A DNA stretch of 64,000 bases from Microcaldota archaeon (GTDB taxonomy: Archaea; Micrarchaeota; Micrarchaeia; Anstonellales; Bilamarchaeaceae): the NCBI GenBank assembly GCA_018812715.1, contig JAHJCT010000027.1, forward strand, positions 43,879-107,878. Direction: 5' to 3'. Shown piece after piece: positions 16,442 to 25,338 of this stretch (the first letter of the stretch is position 1; every line of letters begins with the position of its first letter). Position numbers and translations under genes: made by a program. The notes beneath the pieces were generated by a model that searched no databases, was not told the origin of the DNA, and saw only the letters and a list, made by a program, of their open reading frames with translations.

Positions 16442-17476
16442 ATGGGAGTTGACCTTGGCGATCTTACTGTAAAAAATGCCATATCTCTTCAATCACTTTC
16501 TGATAAAGTAATCGCTATAGATAGCTTCAATATGCTTTACCAGTTTCTTGCTTCTATAAGACAAGAAGATGGAACCCCTCTTATGGATTACAAAGGCAAC
16601 GTTACAGCCCATCTATCAGGATTGTTCTACCGTACATGCAAGCTGCTTGAAAACGGTATCAGACCAGCATTTGTTTTTGATGGCAAGTCACATCGACTTA
16701 AAGAGAGAACACATAAAGAACGCTCATTTGCCAAAAAATCTGCTGAAAAAAAATGGAAAAAAGCACTTGAAGAAGAAAAATATGAAGATGCAAAGAAATA
16801 TGCTCAGGCCACATCGCGTCTAACTTCTGAAATGGTTGAAGAAAGCAAGCTTCTTCTAGATGCCATGGGTTTGCCAGTGGTACAAGCTCCAGGAGATGGA
16901 GAAGCACAGGCTGCTATAATGGTTCAACAAGGATTGGCATATGCCACTGCTTCTCAAGATTATGATGCCTTAATGTTTGGTTCTCCTTTGCTTGTTAGAA
17001 ACCTTTCAATAACCGGAAGAAGAAAAGTGCCAAGACAAAATCGCTACATCATGGTAGAACCAGAACAAATAAGTCTAAAAGAAACCCTTGATTCTCTCAC
17101 TATTGATCGTTCTGGCCTTATTTTTATTGGCATTCTTACTGGAACTGATTTCAATAAAGGAATAAAAGGAGTTGGGCCAAAAACTGCTCTGAAAATTGTA
17201 AAACAAGTAAAAAATCTAGACGAACTTTTAGATTATGTAAAAGAAAAATACGACTATCAATTTGAGGTTGACATCGAAGAAGTTTTCAATCTTTTCCTTG
17301 ATCCACCATACGAACCCGTGAAATTAAAATGGAAAGATGTTGATCCAGATGCAGTAATTGAAATGCTTGTTGAGAAACATGATTTTTCAGAAGAAAGGGT
17401 GGAAAAAAGCCTTTCAGATCTTATAAAAGTAACAAAAGAGCATGCTGCACAAAGCAAGCTTGACAATTGGTTTTAA
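16442..17476 (+). CDS. fen: flap endonuclease 1
   Basis: 344 residues. FEN1 removes 5' flaps in Okazaki-fragment maturation and repair. The N-terminal region (MGVDLGDL) and the acidic metal site are visible: VIAIDSFN, PAFVFDGKSH, VQAPGDGEAQAA and ATASQDYDALMFG, then the helix-two-turn-helix GIKGVGPKTALKIVK. The C-terminus ends in QSKLDNWF, a textbook PCNA-interacting (PIP) box, so the protein acts at the sliding clamp. It follows aMBF1 with no gap and converges on the sua5 gene, overlapping it by 4 bases. Confidence 0.96.
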   Translation: MGVDLGDLTVKNAISLQSLSDKVIAIDSFNMLYQFLASIRQEDGTPLMDYKGNVTAHLSGLFYRTCKLLENGIRPAFVFDGKSHRLKERTHKERSFAKKSAEKKWKKALEEEKYEDAKKYAQATSRLTSEMVEESKLLLDAMGLPVVQAPGDGEAQAAIMVQQGLAYATASQDYDALMFGSPLLVRNLSITGRRKVPRQNRYIMVEPEQISLKETLDSLTIDRSGLIFIGILTGTDFNKGIKGVGPKTALKIVKQVKNLDELLDYVKEKYDYQFEVDIEEVFNLFLDPPYEPVKLKWKDVDPDAVIEMLVEKHDFSEERVEKSLSDLIKVTKEHAAQSKLDNWF

Positions 17477-18084
17477 TATTCGGGCAATTCAATCAAGCTT
17501 ATTGCTTCTCCGCCAGAACGCAGAACAGTTCTATCAACAAGATCAACAATGAGTGAAGCTGCCTGATATTTTGTCGGCCCTCCGTCTATTGCAATTTTCA
17601 CATTATTCAATATTTTTTTATCAATTTGATCAAATGTTACTGGCGAATCATTTCCGCTGATATTCGCACTTGTTGTTATTATTGGTCTTCCAAATTTGCG
17701 ACAAAGTGCCTGGCAAAATACAGATTCCGGATATCTTACTCCAATCTTTTCAGTTTGTGATGCTGGCAATGGCCTTCTTTTCTTTAATATAAATGTATAA
17801 GGCCCGGGCAGATATTTGTTGAGTATCATATCCTCCCAGATGCCAGTTTCACAGTAATATTCAACCATACTTGCATCAGATACCATTATTGAAAGAGGGC
17901 GCGGTTCTTTGATCTTTTTTATTTTTAATATTTCTTTTACAACTATTCCTGATGTTGCGTCGCCACCAATTCCATAAACAGTGTCAGTTGGGTATATTAT
18001 GGTGCCCCCTGATTTGAGAAATGTGCTAGCTATGTCAACAGCACTTTCAAAATCATCCTCTGTTATTTTGAGTATGGTAGTCAT
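17473..18084 (-). CDS. threonylcarbamoyl-AMP synthase (Sua5/YciO/YrdC family)
   Basis: 203 residues. It makes threonylcarbamoyl-AMP from Thr, bicarbonate and ATP for the t6A modification at position 37 of ANN-decoding tRNAs. Signatures: YPTDTVYGIGGDA near the N-terminus, the K-R motif region (IKEPRPLSIMVSD), PGPYTFILKKRRPLP and ITTSANISGNDS. It lacks the extra C-terminal Sua5 domain, so it is the short YrdC-like form. It overlaps the 3' end of lysS by 4 bases and is cotranscribed with it. Confidence 0.9.
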   Translation of the reverse strand: MTTILKITEDDFESAVDIASTFLKSGGTIIYPTDTVYGIGGDATSGIVVKEILKIKKIKEPRPLSIMVSDASMVEYYCETGIWEDMILNKYLPGPYTFILKKRRPLPASQTEKIGVRYPESVFCQALCRKFGRPIITTSANISGNDSPVTFDQIDKKILNNVKIAIDGGPTKYQAASLIVDLVDRTVLRSGGEAISLIELPEY

Positions 18085-19598
18085 ATCCCCAAATCTTTTT
18101 TCACTTTTTCAATACCAAGAGCAGTAATGAGTTTTCCCATTCTTGGACCTCGTTCTTTCCCCAAAAAGGCCATATAAAGTTCCTTAAACATCTCTTTTGG
18201 TGCTATTGAATTCTCTTTTGCAAATTCAAACACTGCATTATGAACTGCAATAGCATCCATCCCATCTTTAAGTTCTGCAACAAATTTCTTCACATTTTCA
18301 CTGGATTCCTTGGAAGGTTGATACTTAAAGCGATAATCGTCTGGAAGGTATTCTTGCTCTATCCATTCTTGCATGTATGGTTTCAGATATTCCACTCCTT
18401 CTAAATCTTGACTTAGTTCTTTTACTTTTTCCCAGTCATGATACAACTGATAATAAAGAATCATATCAAGGAAAGGAGCATTCCACTTCATTTTATCTGT
18501 ACTGAGATTGAATGCTGTAGCTCTTTTTCTATCAGAACGTGCCAGATCTTCTTTAGAAAGATCTATTTTAGTTGCACCTTCAAAATCTTCGATAGTGCGC
18601 AGTAATTTTTCACTTGTTGGGTCAATATCTACATTTTCTTCCAAATCTGGTTTGAGAAGCATATATTTGATTATCTCAGGTGGAATTAGCTTTATGACAT
18701 CACTGATACCCATTCCCCTGCCTTTTGATTTAGAATATTTTTTCCCTTTGAAAAGTATGAAACCATATCTGTATGGTATGTGATAATCTTTCTTCATTAG
18801 ACCTAGGGTTATTGCCTTGCATGTATCCTCTGAGCCACCTTTAGTATGGTGATCTATTCCTGCTCCCTCGATACTACTACCAAATATCTGTTTCCAGGCT
18901 GGCCAATGCAATCTCCAAACAATTTTGTATTTATGATCACTTATGCTGCCTTTTCCTTCGTATCCACAGCCTTTGGTATACTTCACATCTTTATCACAAA
19001 TGTATGTATAATTCTCTCCATCTTGACTTAGCACTCTTGTAGTTGCTATCTTTCCACATTGTTCACAAATAGGCATGATTGCAGACCAATCTTTTTTCTC
19101 CTGCTTTCCACTTGTTTCTTCTACAATTTTTCTTGCTTCATCTTCATGTTTAAGGAAAAAGCGTGCCCATTCGTCAAATTTGCCAGCTTCATAATATTCA
19201 TTTACACGGATTACTTCTGCATCGACTTCAAATCTTTTCATAAGTTCAATTGCTTCGTCAAGGTAATGATCTCCAAAACTCCTGCTTTTTCCTGTAGGAT
19301 CTGGGACATTGCATAATGGCTTGCCAAGGTGTGGTTCTAGCTGATCTTTGTACTCTTCCATTGCCAAAGGTACGGAGTCAAATGCATCCAGTATATCTGC
19401 TACAAAATAATACTTGCATTTCTTACCATTTTTCTCAATTGCCTTTTTTATTGCTGAAGGAAAAAGAAATTCACATAAAGTTCCGTAATGAACTGGGCCA
19501 GAGGTTGTCATTCCTCCAGATATAACATATGGCTCTTTCTTTTCTTCAATTACTTTTTCTGCTAGCCATTCTGACCAGTGCATATGCTTTTCAGTCAT
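18081..19598 (-). CDS. lysS: lysyl-tRNA synthetase, class I
   Basis: About 505 residues. A class I (not class II) LysRS, the form typical of many archaea. The HIGH-like motif is GPVHYG in SGGMTTSGPVHYG, and the KMSKS-like motif is KYSKSKG. A zinc-ribbon insertion (CEQCGKIA, then CGYEGKG) lies in between, and an all-helical C-terminal anticodon cage follows. The ATG at 19598 has gagaggt at the right distance; the ATG at 19604 is flush against it and is rejected. It lies downstream of two membrane-protein genes and upstream of sua5, all on the minus strand. Confidence 0.95.
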   Translation of the reverse strand: MTEKHMHWSEWLAEKVIEEKKEPYVISGGMTTSGPVHYGTLCEFLFPSAIKKAIEKNGKKCKYYFVADILDAFDSVPLAMEEYKDQLEPHLGKPLCNVPDPTGKSRSFGDHYLDEAIELMKRFEVDAEVIRVNEYYEAGKFDEWARFFLKHEDEARKIVEETSGKQEKKDWSAIMPICEQCGKIATTRVLSQDGENYTYICDKDVKYTKGCGYEGKGSISDHKYKIVWRLHWPAWKQIFGSSIEGAGIDHHTKGGSEDTCKAITLGLMKKDYHIPYRYGFILFKGKKYSKSKGRGMGISDVIKLIPPEIIKYMLLKPDLEENVDIDPTSEKLLRTIEDFEGATKIDLSKEDLARSDRKRATAFNLSTDKMKWNAPFLDMILYYQLYHDWEKVKELSQDLEGVEYLKPYMQEWIEQEYLPDDYRFKYQPSKESSENVKKFVAELKDGMDAIAVHNAVFEFAKENSIAPKEMFKELYMAFLGKERGPRMGKLITALGIEKVKKDLGI

Positions 19599-19600
19599 TC

Positions 19601-20494
19601 TCATACCTCTCTTATTTTATTCCAATAAATGTATTGTGCAGAAAATACTAAAGCAGTTGTAACAGTTACATAAAGTAGATATAGAATAAGTATTGCAATT
19701 AAGGCTATGAGAACTAATGGTATCATCATAATTGGAGAAATTGTTCCAATGAACCCCATTACAAATAAAAGTAAGACTGCCCCGCCTACCCCAACTATGA
19801 TGAACGGCACCTGGACTGCAGTTTCAACAGTCCATAATACAAATGAAAACACTATTGTTTCTATTGGATTTTTCTTTACTATTGAAAAGCTGTTTCCGAA
19901 ACTTTCAATTATGCCTCTTTTTCCAATAAGCAATTCAAAGATTGCAAACTGAGTAAAAAGATAAACTACTGCGGCCACAACAGCTATTACCAACCTGAAT
20001 ATGATCTCAGCCAAACTCGTAGCAATAAGGCCAGTTGTTTGTGAAGTACCAAGGCTAATTGCCCCAGTAAATGCAAGGTAAGCCAATATGAAAGGACCAA
20101 AAGTAACAATGCATATTATCGTACTCACAATTACATATTTTAACATTGGCATCATATTCTCGCTAAAAGTATCCAGCAACGGCGTTTCTTTTCTTTTGAA
20201 TATTCCATCAACTACGTTATATGCTATTGAATGTGCAACTGCTGCCATGAAGAATCCAATAATTAAAATCCCTATTAATGCAAGAATAAGAGGGATGCCC
20301 ATATTAGCAATACTGAACCCCCCTACAAGGGCAAAAATAATTCCACCCCCCAATATCAGTGTTATTAATATGACGACGAGACTAAGCACTTCTACTCTGA
20401 AAATATTTGTAAGAAGTTCTCTGTATGAACCACGTATAAATTCAAAGCTTTCCTTAGCTGTCTTTTCCAATAATTTATTTTTTATTTGAACCAC
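19601..20494 (-). CDS. polytopic membrane protein, paralogue A
   Basis: 297 residues, with about six hydrophobic segments rich in Ile, Val, Ala and Gly separated by short charged loops (FIRGSYRELLTN, DGIFKRKETPLLDTFSEN, SFSIVKKNPIETI). No catalytic motif is visible. The layout and several loop motifs (SFxxVKKNxxxT versus SYRLVKKNIVAT; QFAIFELLIGKRGIIES versus QFALVEIVIRKKDGIEA) are shared with the next gene, so the two arose by duplication and probably form one complex. The start appears to be a GTG that overlaps the upstream paralogue by 20 bases. Transport or membrane scaffolding is possible, with no direct support. Confidence 0.7.
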   Translation of the reverse strand: MVQIKNKLLEKTAKESFEFIRGSYRELLTNIFRVEVLSLVVILITLILGGGIIFALVGGFSIANMGIPLILALIGILIIGFFMAAVAHSIAYNVVDGIFKRKETPLLDTFSENMMPMLKYVIVSTIICIVTFGPFILAYLAFTGAISLGTSQTTGLIATSLAEIIFRLVIAVVAAVVYLFTQFAIFELLIGKRGIIESFGNSFSIVKKNPIETIVFSFVLWTVETAVQVPFIIVGVGGAVLLLFVMGFIGTISPIMMIPLVLIALIAILILYLLYVTVTTALVFSAQYIYWNKIREV

Positions 20495-21320
20495 CTATTG
20501 CTTTCCAGAAGAAATATTGGGCAGGTATCATGATCATCCCCATTATAATGCTCTGGAAAAACATTATCACTATCATAAATATTCCACCAAGAACCATAAA
20601 GGCTATGTTGAATATTCCAAAGATAAAAACAACACCAACAAGGTTCTGTATTGCTCCGAACACTGCGTTTATGGCAAACATGGCAACCATAAGTAGAATG
20701 TCGAAAACAACTGTTGCTACAATATTCTTTTTTACAAGTCGGTAAGAATCTTTAATTGCCTCTATCCCATCCTTTTTTCTAATAACAATTTCCACGAGTG
20801 CAAACTGAATGAAAAATCCAATAACTATCCATACTAAAATACACAGAATAAAAAGAAGAACTCCGAGCCAAAGCATCAATTGTTGATTATTGAGAAAACC
20901 AAAGAGTACTATTATAGCTGGTATTCCAAATACTGCTATTTTCAATAAGCCCATGCCTATGAAGTATTTCGCAACAGGCACTAAGATTTCTTTGATCTTT
21001 CCAAATATGTCAAGTTCTTTTTTGTCTATTACTGTATAAGCAGTAGATGATATGGACGTTGTTAAAATTACAAATATTAAAACAATCAATAATGCTACTA
21101 ATCCAATAATTGCCAATATCCATGGAGTATTTGGTAGCACTATCATACTTCCCAAAATCAAAAATGCAGCGCCACCGATAATTAAAATTCCTAAAATGGC
21201 AACTACATACATCAATAAGTATATTTTTACAAATTCGGTAAATTCCATTTTGTAATTTTTAGTCAGAAACTTGAATGTATCATTTAATGATTTTCCAACA
21301 CTATCTAAGTCATTACCCAT
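20475..21320 (-). CDS. polytopic membrane protein, paralogue B
   Basis: 281 residues. It has the same six-segment plan as paralogue A: a cytoplasmic N-terminal helix (VGKSLNDTFKFLTKNYKMEF), hydrophobic pairs, and the conserved cytoplasmic loop VEIVIRKKDGIEAIKDSYRLVKKN. It is the first gene of the run that continues through paralogue A, lysS and sua5. The promoter region lies between it and the divergent 5S rRNA gene. Function unknown. Confidence 0.7.
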   Translation of the reverse strand: MGNDLDSVGKSLNDTFKFLTKNYKMEFTEFVKIYLLMYVVAILGILIIGGAAFLILGSMIVLPNTPWILAIIGLVALLIVLIFVILTTSISSTAYTVIDKKELDIFGKIKEILVPVAKYFIGMGLLKIAVFGIPAIIVLFGFLNNQQLMLWLGVLLFILCILVWIVIGFFIQFALVEIVIRKKDGIEAIKDSYRLVKKNIVATVVFDILLMVAMFAINAVFGAIQNLVGVVFIFGIFNIAFMVLGGIFMIVIMFFQSIIMGMIMIPAQYFFWKAIGGSNKK

Positions 21321-21372
21321 TATTAAAACTCGTTACTGAACCTTTAAAAACACTTATTATCATATCTTTCTT

Positions 21373-21486
21373 GTCAGCGGTCATAGGGAGGGGGTAACAC
21401 CTGATCCCATTCCGAACTCAGAAGTTAAGTCTCTTCACGGTGTTATGAGTACTGCCTTCCTGGCGGGAAAGTGCACTGCTGCTGAC
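21373..21486 (+). rRNA. rrf: 5S ribosomal RNA
   Basis: About 114 bases beginning GTCAGCGGTCATAG and ending GCTGCTGAC, whose ends pair (helix I). The conserved 5S core CCGAACTCAGAAGTTAAG (loops B/C and helix III) is at about 21412-21429, and the loop E / helix V region GCGGGAAAGTGCA-like segment is near the end. A TATA box, tttaaaaa, lies at 21343-21350, about 25 bases upstream of the mature 5' end, and a T-rich stretch follows. It stands alone: no 16S, 23S or tRNA gene adjoins it, which is common for archaea with dispersed rRNA genes. The nitroreductase ATG is only 33 bases downstream. Confidence 0.93.
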
Positions 21487-21519
21487 ACTCATATTAATCT
21501 TATTCTTCTAATTCTAATC

Positions 21520-22035
21520 ATGCAATTCTACGAAGTTTTAGAAAAAAGACATTCATGCAGAGAATTCTCAGATAAACCAATTGAACCAGAAAAGCTTCAA
21601 AATATCCTAAATACTGTTGCGAGTTGCCCTACAGCAGGCAATCTTCAAGCCTATAAAGTTTATGTCGTACGCTCAAAAGAGACTAGAGAAGCATTAGCCC
21701 AAGCAGCTTTAGGCCAAAATCCTGTTATTCAAGCCCCAATAGTTCTTGTTTTTTGTGCTGATAAAGATCATTCTGGTAAGAAATACGGAGAACGGGGAGA
21801 GGAGCTGTACGCTCTTCAGGACGCTACTATTGCCGCAAGCTATTCTCAACTTGCTGCAGAAGCAGAAGGGTTATCATCAGTATGGGTGGGTGCTTTTGAA
21901 CCATTAGAAGTTTCTTATATCCTCAAGACAGAAGCAGCGGTTGTTCCCATTGCCTTGATTCCAATTGGCTATCGAAATGGTCCTGTTAGGGTAACTCAAA
22001 GAAGACCATTAGAAGAAATTGTTAAAGAGGTTTAA
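21520..22035 (+). CDS. nitroreductase-family FMN oxidoreductase
   Basis: 171 residues. FMN-dependent reductase fold: KRHSCREFSDKPIEPEKL (phosphate-binding Arg/Ser), AGNLQAYKVYVV, then LAAEAEGLSSVWVGAFEP, the nitroreductase signature near the C-terminus. Substrates of this family are varied (quinones, nitro compounds, flavin reduction), and none can be assigned. The open frame extends back into the 5S rRNA gene; the first ATG outside the rRNA is at 21520 and is used. The gene may be read from the 5S promoter. Confidence 0.85.
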   Translation: MQFYEVLEKRHSCREFSDKPIEPEKLQNILNTVASCPTAGNLQAYKVYVVRSKETREALAQAALGQNPVIQAPIVLVFCADKDHSGKKYGERGEELYALQDATIAASYSQLAAEAEGLSSVWVGAFEPLEVSYILKTEAAVVPIALIPIGYRNGPVRVTQRRPLEEIVKEV

Positions 22036-22036
22036 C

Positions 22037-22288
22037 ATGAATCAAAAAGAACGGGCAAAAAAAGACATTGAAAAGTTGGATCGCATAATACAAAAGTTCA
22101 AGGAAATGAAATTAGGAGAAAAATATTCAACTGTCCTTGAATATGCAGAAAATTATGCTAAAGATGCAAGACATTTCTATGAAGAAGGAAATTATTTTAC
22201 TGCATTCGGTGCAGCCAACTATGCTTATGGTTTTATAGATGCCGTACTTGTTATAGAAGGGAAAAAAGATGAACTCCTCTCGCCGTAA
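22037..22288 (+). CDS. DUF357-family protein
   Basis: 83 residues, all helical: QKERAKKDIEKLDRIIQKFK, then YAENYAKDARHFYEEGNYFTAFGAANYAYGFID. The second helix pair with a D-x-x-H/F-Y-x-x-G-x-Y-x-x-A pattern is the DUF357 signature, found across archaea and often near ksgA. It resembles helical-repeat (TPR/HEPN-like) bundles. The start at 22037 is one base past the nitroreductase stop, and its 3' end overlaps ksgA by 20 bases, so the three genes are cotranscribed. Confidence 0.75.
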   Translation: MNQKERAKKDIEKLDRIIQKFKEMKLGEKYSTVLEYAENYAKDARHFYEEGNYFTAFGAANYAYGFIDAVLVIEGKKDELLSP

Positions 22289-23012
22289 AAGTCTTGGCCA
22301 ATGTTTTCTTGAAGATAGGAATATCCTACAGCTAGAAGCAAAACTTGCGAAAGTAACTGGAAAGACTGTACTTGAGATTGGTGCAGGAGATGGAAGACTA
22401 ACTAGTGAGCTCCTTAAAAACACTCCAAAAAAATTATTTGCTGTAGAAAAAGATGCTCGTTTTGCAGCTATACTTAGGGAGAGGTTCCAAGATCCTTCAG
22501 TTCAAATAATTGAACAAGATTTTCTTGAGATGGAAATACCAAAAGTTGACGTTATTGTCGGCAATATCCCCTATTATATCTCTTCAGATATCATATTTGA
22601 ACTTAAAGATTCTAGTTTTGAGCATGCTGTTTTAATGGTGCAAAAAGAGTTTGCACAAAAAATGGTTGCAAAACCCGGTGACAAAAATTATGGAAGGCTT
22701 AGTGTTACCTCCCAACTTTACTATAAGATTAAATTAGAGAGAACAGTGTTGCGCCACCTCTTTAGGCCAATGCCGAAAGTGGACTCTGCTATAATCACCT
22801 TAACTCCAACCGGCATTTCTTTAACCCAATTCCAAGAGAACATAATCAGATACTTATTCCAGCATAAGAACAAAACAGTGCGCAATGCTCTTCGTGATTC
22901 AAAAATGTTTGAAGATGACGAACTTGTCCCTATTGGTAAATTCGCTAAAAGAAGGGCCAGGACTCTTTCAAAAGAAGAATGTCTTCAAATAGCCCGTCTC
23001 CTTGAAGCTTAA
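22269..23012 (+). CDS. ksgA: 16S rRNA (adenine-N6)-dimethyltransferase KsgA/Dim1
   Basis: 247 residues. It dimethylates the two adjacent adenines in the 3' terminal hairpin of 16S rRNA. SAM-binding motif I is VLEIGAGDGRLT, and the catalytic N-x-P-Y is in VGNIPYYISSDI. The substrate region VQKEFAQKMVAKPGDKNYGRLSV and the C-terminal domain (RPMPKVDSAIITL ... HKNKTVRNAL) are all present. It starts inside the DUF357 gene (20-base overlap). Confidence 0.95.
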   Translation: MNSSRRKSLGQCFLEDRNILQLEAKLAKVTGKTVLEIGAGDGRLTSELLKNTPKKLFAVEKDARFAAILRERFQDPSVQIIEQDFLEMEIPKVDVIVGNIPYYISSDIIFELKDSSFEHAVLMVQKEFAQKMVAKPGDKNYGRLSVTSQLYYKIKLERTVLRHLFRPMPKVDSAIITLTPTGISLTQFQENIIRYLFQHKNKTVRNALRDSKMFEDDELVPIGKFAKRRARTLSKEECLQIARLLEA

Positions 23013-23052
23013 CCTTATAAAAACTAAACACGTTAGGCATACTGGTGGTCAA

Positions 23053-23352
23053 ATGATTAAGACCGTAAAAGAATTCCAAGATGATTTGAAAACCCTTAGA
23101 AATGAGATGTATAAAAGAGGAGAGTTTGCGGATCCAGAAGTCATAGCAAGTTGGCTCGACAGATTGGTAATTTCTTTGGATAAGCTTGCAGTTTCTCTTG
23201 ATCTCATGGCCGTAGAAATAGAGGTTATGTCAAAATGCTGCGGAAGCACTGGAGCAAAAACCTCGAAAAAGAAATCTGCAAAGAAAAAAGTAAGCAAGAA
23301 GAAACCTGCAAAGAAAAAGACTAAGAAGGCAAAGAAAAAGAGGAGAAGATGA
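23053..23352 (+). CDS. small protein with histone H1-like lysine tail
   Basis: 99 residues. The N-terminal ~55 residues form two amphipathic helices (VKEFQDDLKTLRNEMYKRG, DRLVISLDKLAVSLDLMAVE), then CC, then about 40 residues almost entirely Lys, Ala, Ser and Arg (KKKSAKKKVSKKKPAKKKTK). The tail resembles the C-terminal domain of histone H1-like bacterial and archaeal proteins, so nucleic-acid binding is likely. The ATG at 23053 follows ggtggt; a TATA-like ttataaaa is about 30 bases upstream. Its end overlaps the next gene by 4 bases. Confidence 0.6.
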   Translation: MIKTVKEFQDDLKTLRNEMYKRGEFADPEVIASWLDRLVISLDKLAVSLDLMAVEIEVMSKCCGSTGAKTSKKKSAKKKVSKKKPAKKKTKKAKKKRRR

Positions 23353-24239
23353 AATTATTCTATTTTTTAGCCCTTTTCATTCTCTTCTTTGGATGTATGC
23401 AATTCTCTGAACCAACACCAGAAGAACCGTTGGTGCCATCTAATGAAAATATTTCTGAAAATGTAACAGAAGAACAATCTCCTCCTGAAAACCTAACAGA
23501 AGAAGAACCCCCTCCAATAATAGAAACAGAACTTCCTCCAGAAGAACCCTCAGCCCAACCTGAAGAAGAACCCACTCTTGAATCCGAGGATATAGTTTAC
23601 ACATCCTTTGGCTGGGATGTCCACGCAACTTTTTATCCAAGTGCAAATACTGATCCGACAAAAGTTGTTCTTCTTATGCCAGGGCTTGGCCAAGTAAGAG
23701 GTAGCTATCCCCAAAATTTCATTACACTTATTCACGAAGAAATGCCTGAACTGGCAATACTTGCTATTGATCCAAGGGGTCATGGTGAAAGTACTGCTCT
23801 TGGCGTATGGGAAAATTTTACCTCTGCTGAATTCAAGGATATGCGGCAAGATGTTCTTGATGGGATGGAGTATTTAGGGGATCACTATCCAACAATAGAC
23901 AGTTATTATGTTGTTGGAGCCAGCATGGGTTCTACTGCTGCCATTCTTGCAGGTGCTATGGAGAATGATATCATAAAAATCGCAATGATCTCGCCGGGTA
24001 TGGAATACCAAGGTGTTGATATAGAAAGGGCTGCTGATGATTATATGAAACCTCTTCTTCTGGTAGCCTCAGCTCAGGATAGTTATTCAGTAAGTGCAAT
24101 TTCTGAGATAGATTCACTTTCTTCATCTGGCATAACAAAAAAGATTTATTCTGGTTCAGCTCATGGCACAGATCTTTTTGAAGCCACAGAAAACGAGACA
24201 GAATCACTGAGTGATCTTATTCTTAACTTCCTTAAATAA
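23349..24239 (+). CDS. lipoprotein with alpha/beta-hydrolase domain
   Basis: 296 residues. A lipoprotein signal peptide with lipobox FFGC (Cys at 16) is followed by a Glu/Pro-rich stalk (residues about 20-75, with [16 protein letters not shown]), then an alpha/beta-hydrolase domain. The nucleophile elbow is [11 protein letters not shown] (G-x-S-x-G), with the oxyanion region [22 protein letters not shown], and a C-terminal catalytic His in [11 protein letters not shown]. It would act outside the cell on a small ester, lipid or peptide, tethered to the membrane. It converges on dnaJ with an 8-base overlap. Confidence 0.8.
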   Translation: MKLFYFLALFILFFGCMQFSEPTPEEPLVPSNENISENVTEEQSPPENLTEEEPPPIIETELPPEEPSAQPEEEPTLESEDIVYTSFGWDVHATFYPSANTDPTKVVLLMPGLGQVRGSYPQNFITLIHEEMPELAILAIDPRGHGESTALGVWENFTSAEFKDMRQDVLDGMEYLGDHYPTIDSYYVVGASMGSTAAILAGAMENDIIKIAMISPGMEYQGVDIERAADDYMKPLLLVASAQDSYSVSAISEIDSLSSSGITKKIYSGSAHGTDLFEATENETESLSDLILNFLK

Positions 24240-25338
24240 ACCCTAAAAAGCCTTTTTCATTTTTTTCTCCTTCAAATTCTTTCAAGAGCTTTTTTTGCTT
24301 TCCACTAAGTTTTTTTGGAACGTTTATTATGACCCTGACCATCTCATCTCCTTTTCCCCTTCCCTTCATGTGGGTCATTCCCTCTCCTTTAAGTCTAAAT
24401 ACTGTATGTGATTGCGTTCCATCAGGTATGTAGAGTTTTGCCTCTCCAAATAGTGTTGGTACGGTTATATCCCCACCCAAAGCCGCCTTAGGAAAACTTA
24501 TTGGTACATCTATCCAAAGGTCGTTTCCATCTCTTTCAAACTTTTTATGGGGTCTGGTATACACTCTTACGTAAAGGTCTCCAGGACCATCTTTACCATA
24601 TTCGCCTAAACCACTTAAGTGAAGCCGCATGCCACTATGTATCCCTGCTGGGATATCGACTTTTATGTGCTCATTTGAGCTTATCTTACCAGAACCAGCA
24701 CAGTTTTTGCAAGGGTTTTCAGCTATACTTCCTTCACCTTTGCATTTGCCGCATGTAGTGACTGTATAAAACGCCATTGGCCCTGCACGCCTTGCCTGTT
24801 GAACCTGGCCTCGTCCATTACACCCATCGCATTTTTTTATCTCTGTTCCAGGTTCATTTCCACTTCCCCTGCATCTTGAACATGCCTTGCTTCTATGATA
24901 AGTCACCTCTCTTTTTACTCCCTTAGCAGCCTCTTCAAGATCTATCTCAATTTCCATCTCAAGATCTGCTCCATACTCTTTCATCGGCCTCCCATAACCG
25001 CCCCGGAACATCTGGCCAAATATATTTCCAAAAGGGCCGCCCATTCCGAATTCCCTAAAAATATCCTGAAAATCTCCAAAGTCTGCATTCCTGAAAATAT
25101 CTTCTGTAGTATACATTTGGTCAAAGCCAGCATGTCCGTATTGATCATACTGTACTCTTTTCTTATCGTCGCTTAAGACTGCATATGCTTCACTTATCTC
25201 TTTGAATTTTTCAGCTGCATCTGGTTCGCTATTTCGATCTGGGTGATACTTAAGTGCAAGCTTTCTGTAAGCTTTTTTTATCTCGTCCTTGCTGGCATTC
25301 TTTTGAATACCGAGGATTTCATAGTAATCTTTTGTCAT
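24232..25338 (-). CDS. dnaJ: chaperone DnaJ (Hsp40)
   Basis: 368 residues, full type I DnaJ. J domain with HPDR ([13 protein letters not shown]), Gly/Phe-rich linker ([17 protein letters not shown]), four C-x-x-C-x-G-x-G zinc motifs ([32 protein letters not shown]), and the C-terminal substrate-binding sheets. It stimulates the DnaK ATPase and delivers substrates. Its start overlaps the dnaK stop by 4 bases. DnaKJ in archaea is generally regarded as acquired from bacteria. Confidence 0.96.
   Translation of the reverse strand: MTKDYYEILGIQKNASKDEIKKAYRKLALKYHPDRNSEPDAAEKFKEISEAYAVLSDDKKRVQYDQYGHAGFDQMYTTEDIFRNADFGDFQDIFREFGMGGPFGNIFGQMFRGGYGRPMKEYGADLEMEIEIDLEEAAKGVKREVTYHRSKACSRCRGSGNEPGTEIKKCDGCNGRGQVQQARRAGPMAFYTVTTCGKCKGEGSIAENPCKNCAGSGKISSNEHIKVDIPAGIHSGMRLHLSGLGEYGKDGPGDLYVRVYTRPHKKFERDGNDLWIDVPISFPKAALGGDITVPTLFGEAKLYIPDGTQSHTVFRLKGEGMTHMKGRGKGDEMVRVIINVPKKLSGKQKKLLKEFEGEKNEKGFLGFI

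Noticed and set aside
21445..21520. N-terminal extension of the nitroreductase
   Set aside because: It would be translated from the 3' part of the 5S rRNA gene; family similarity begins after the ATG at 21520.
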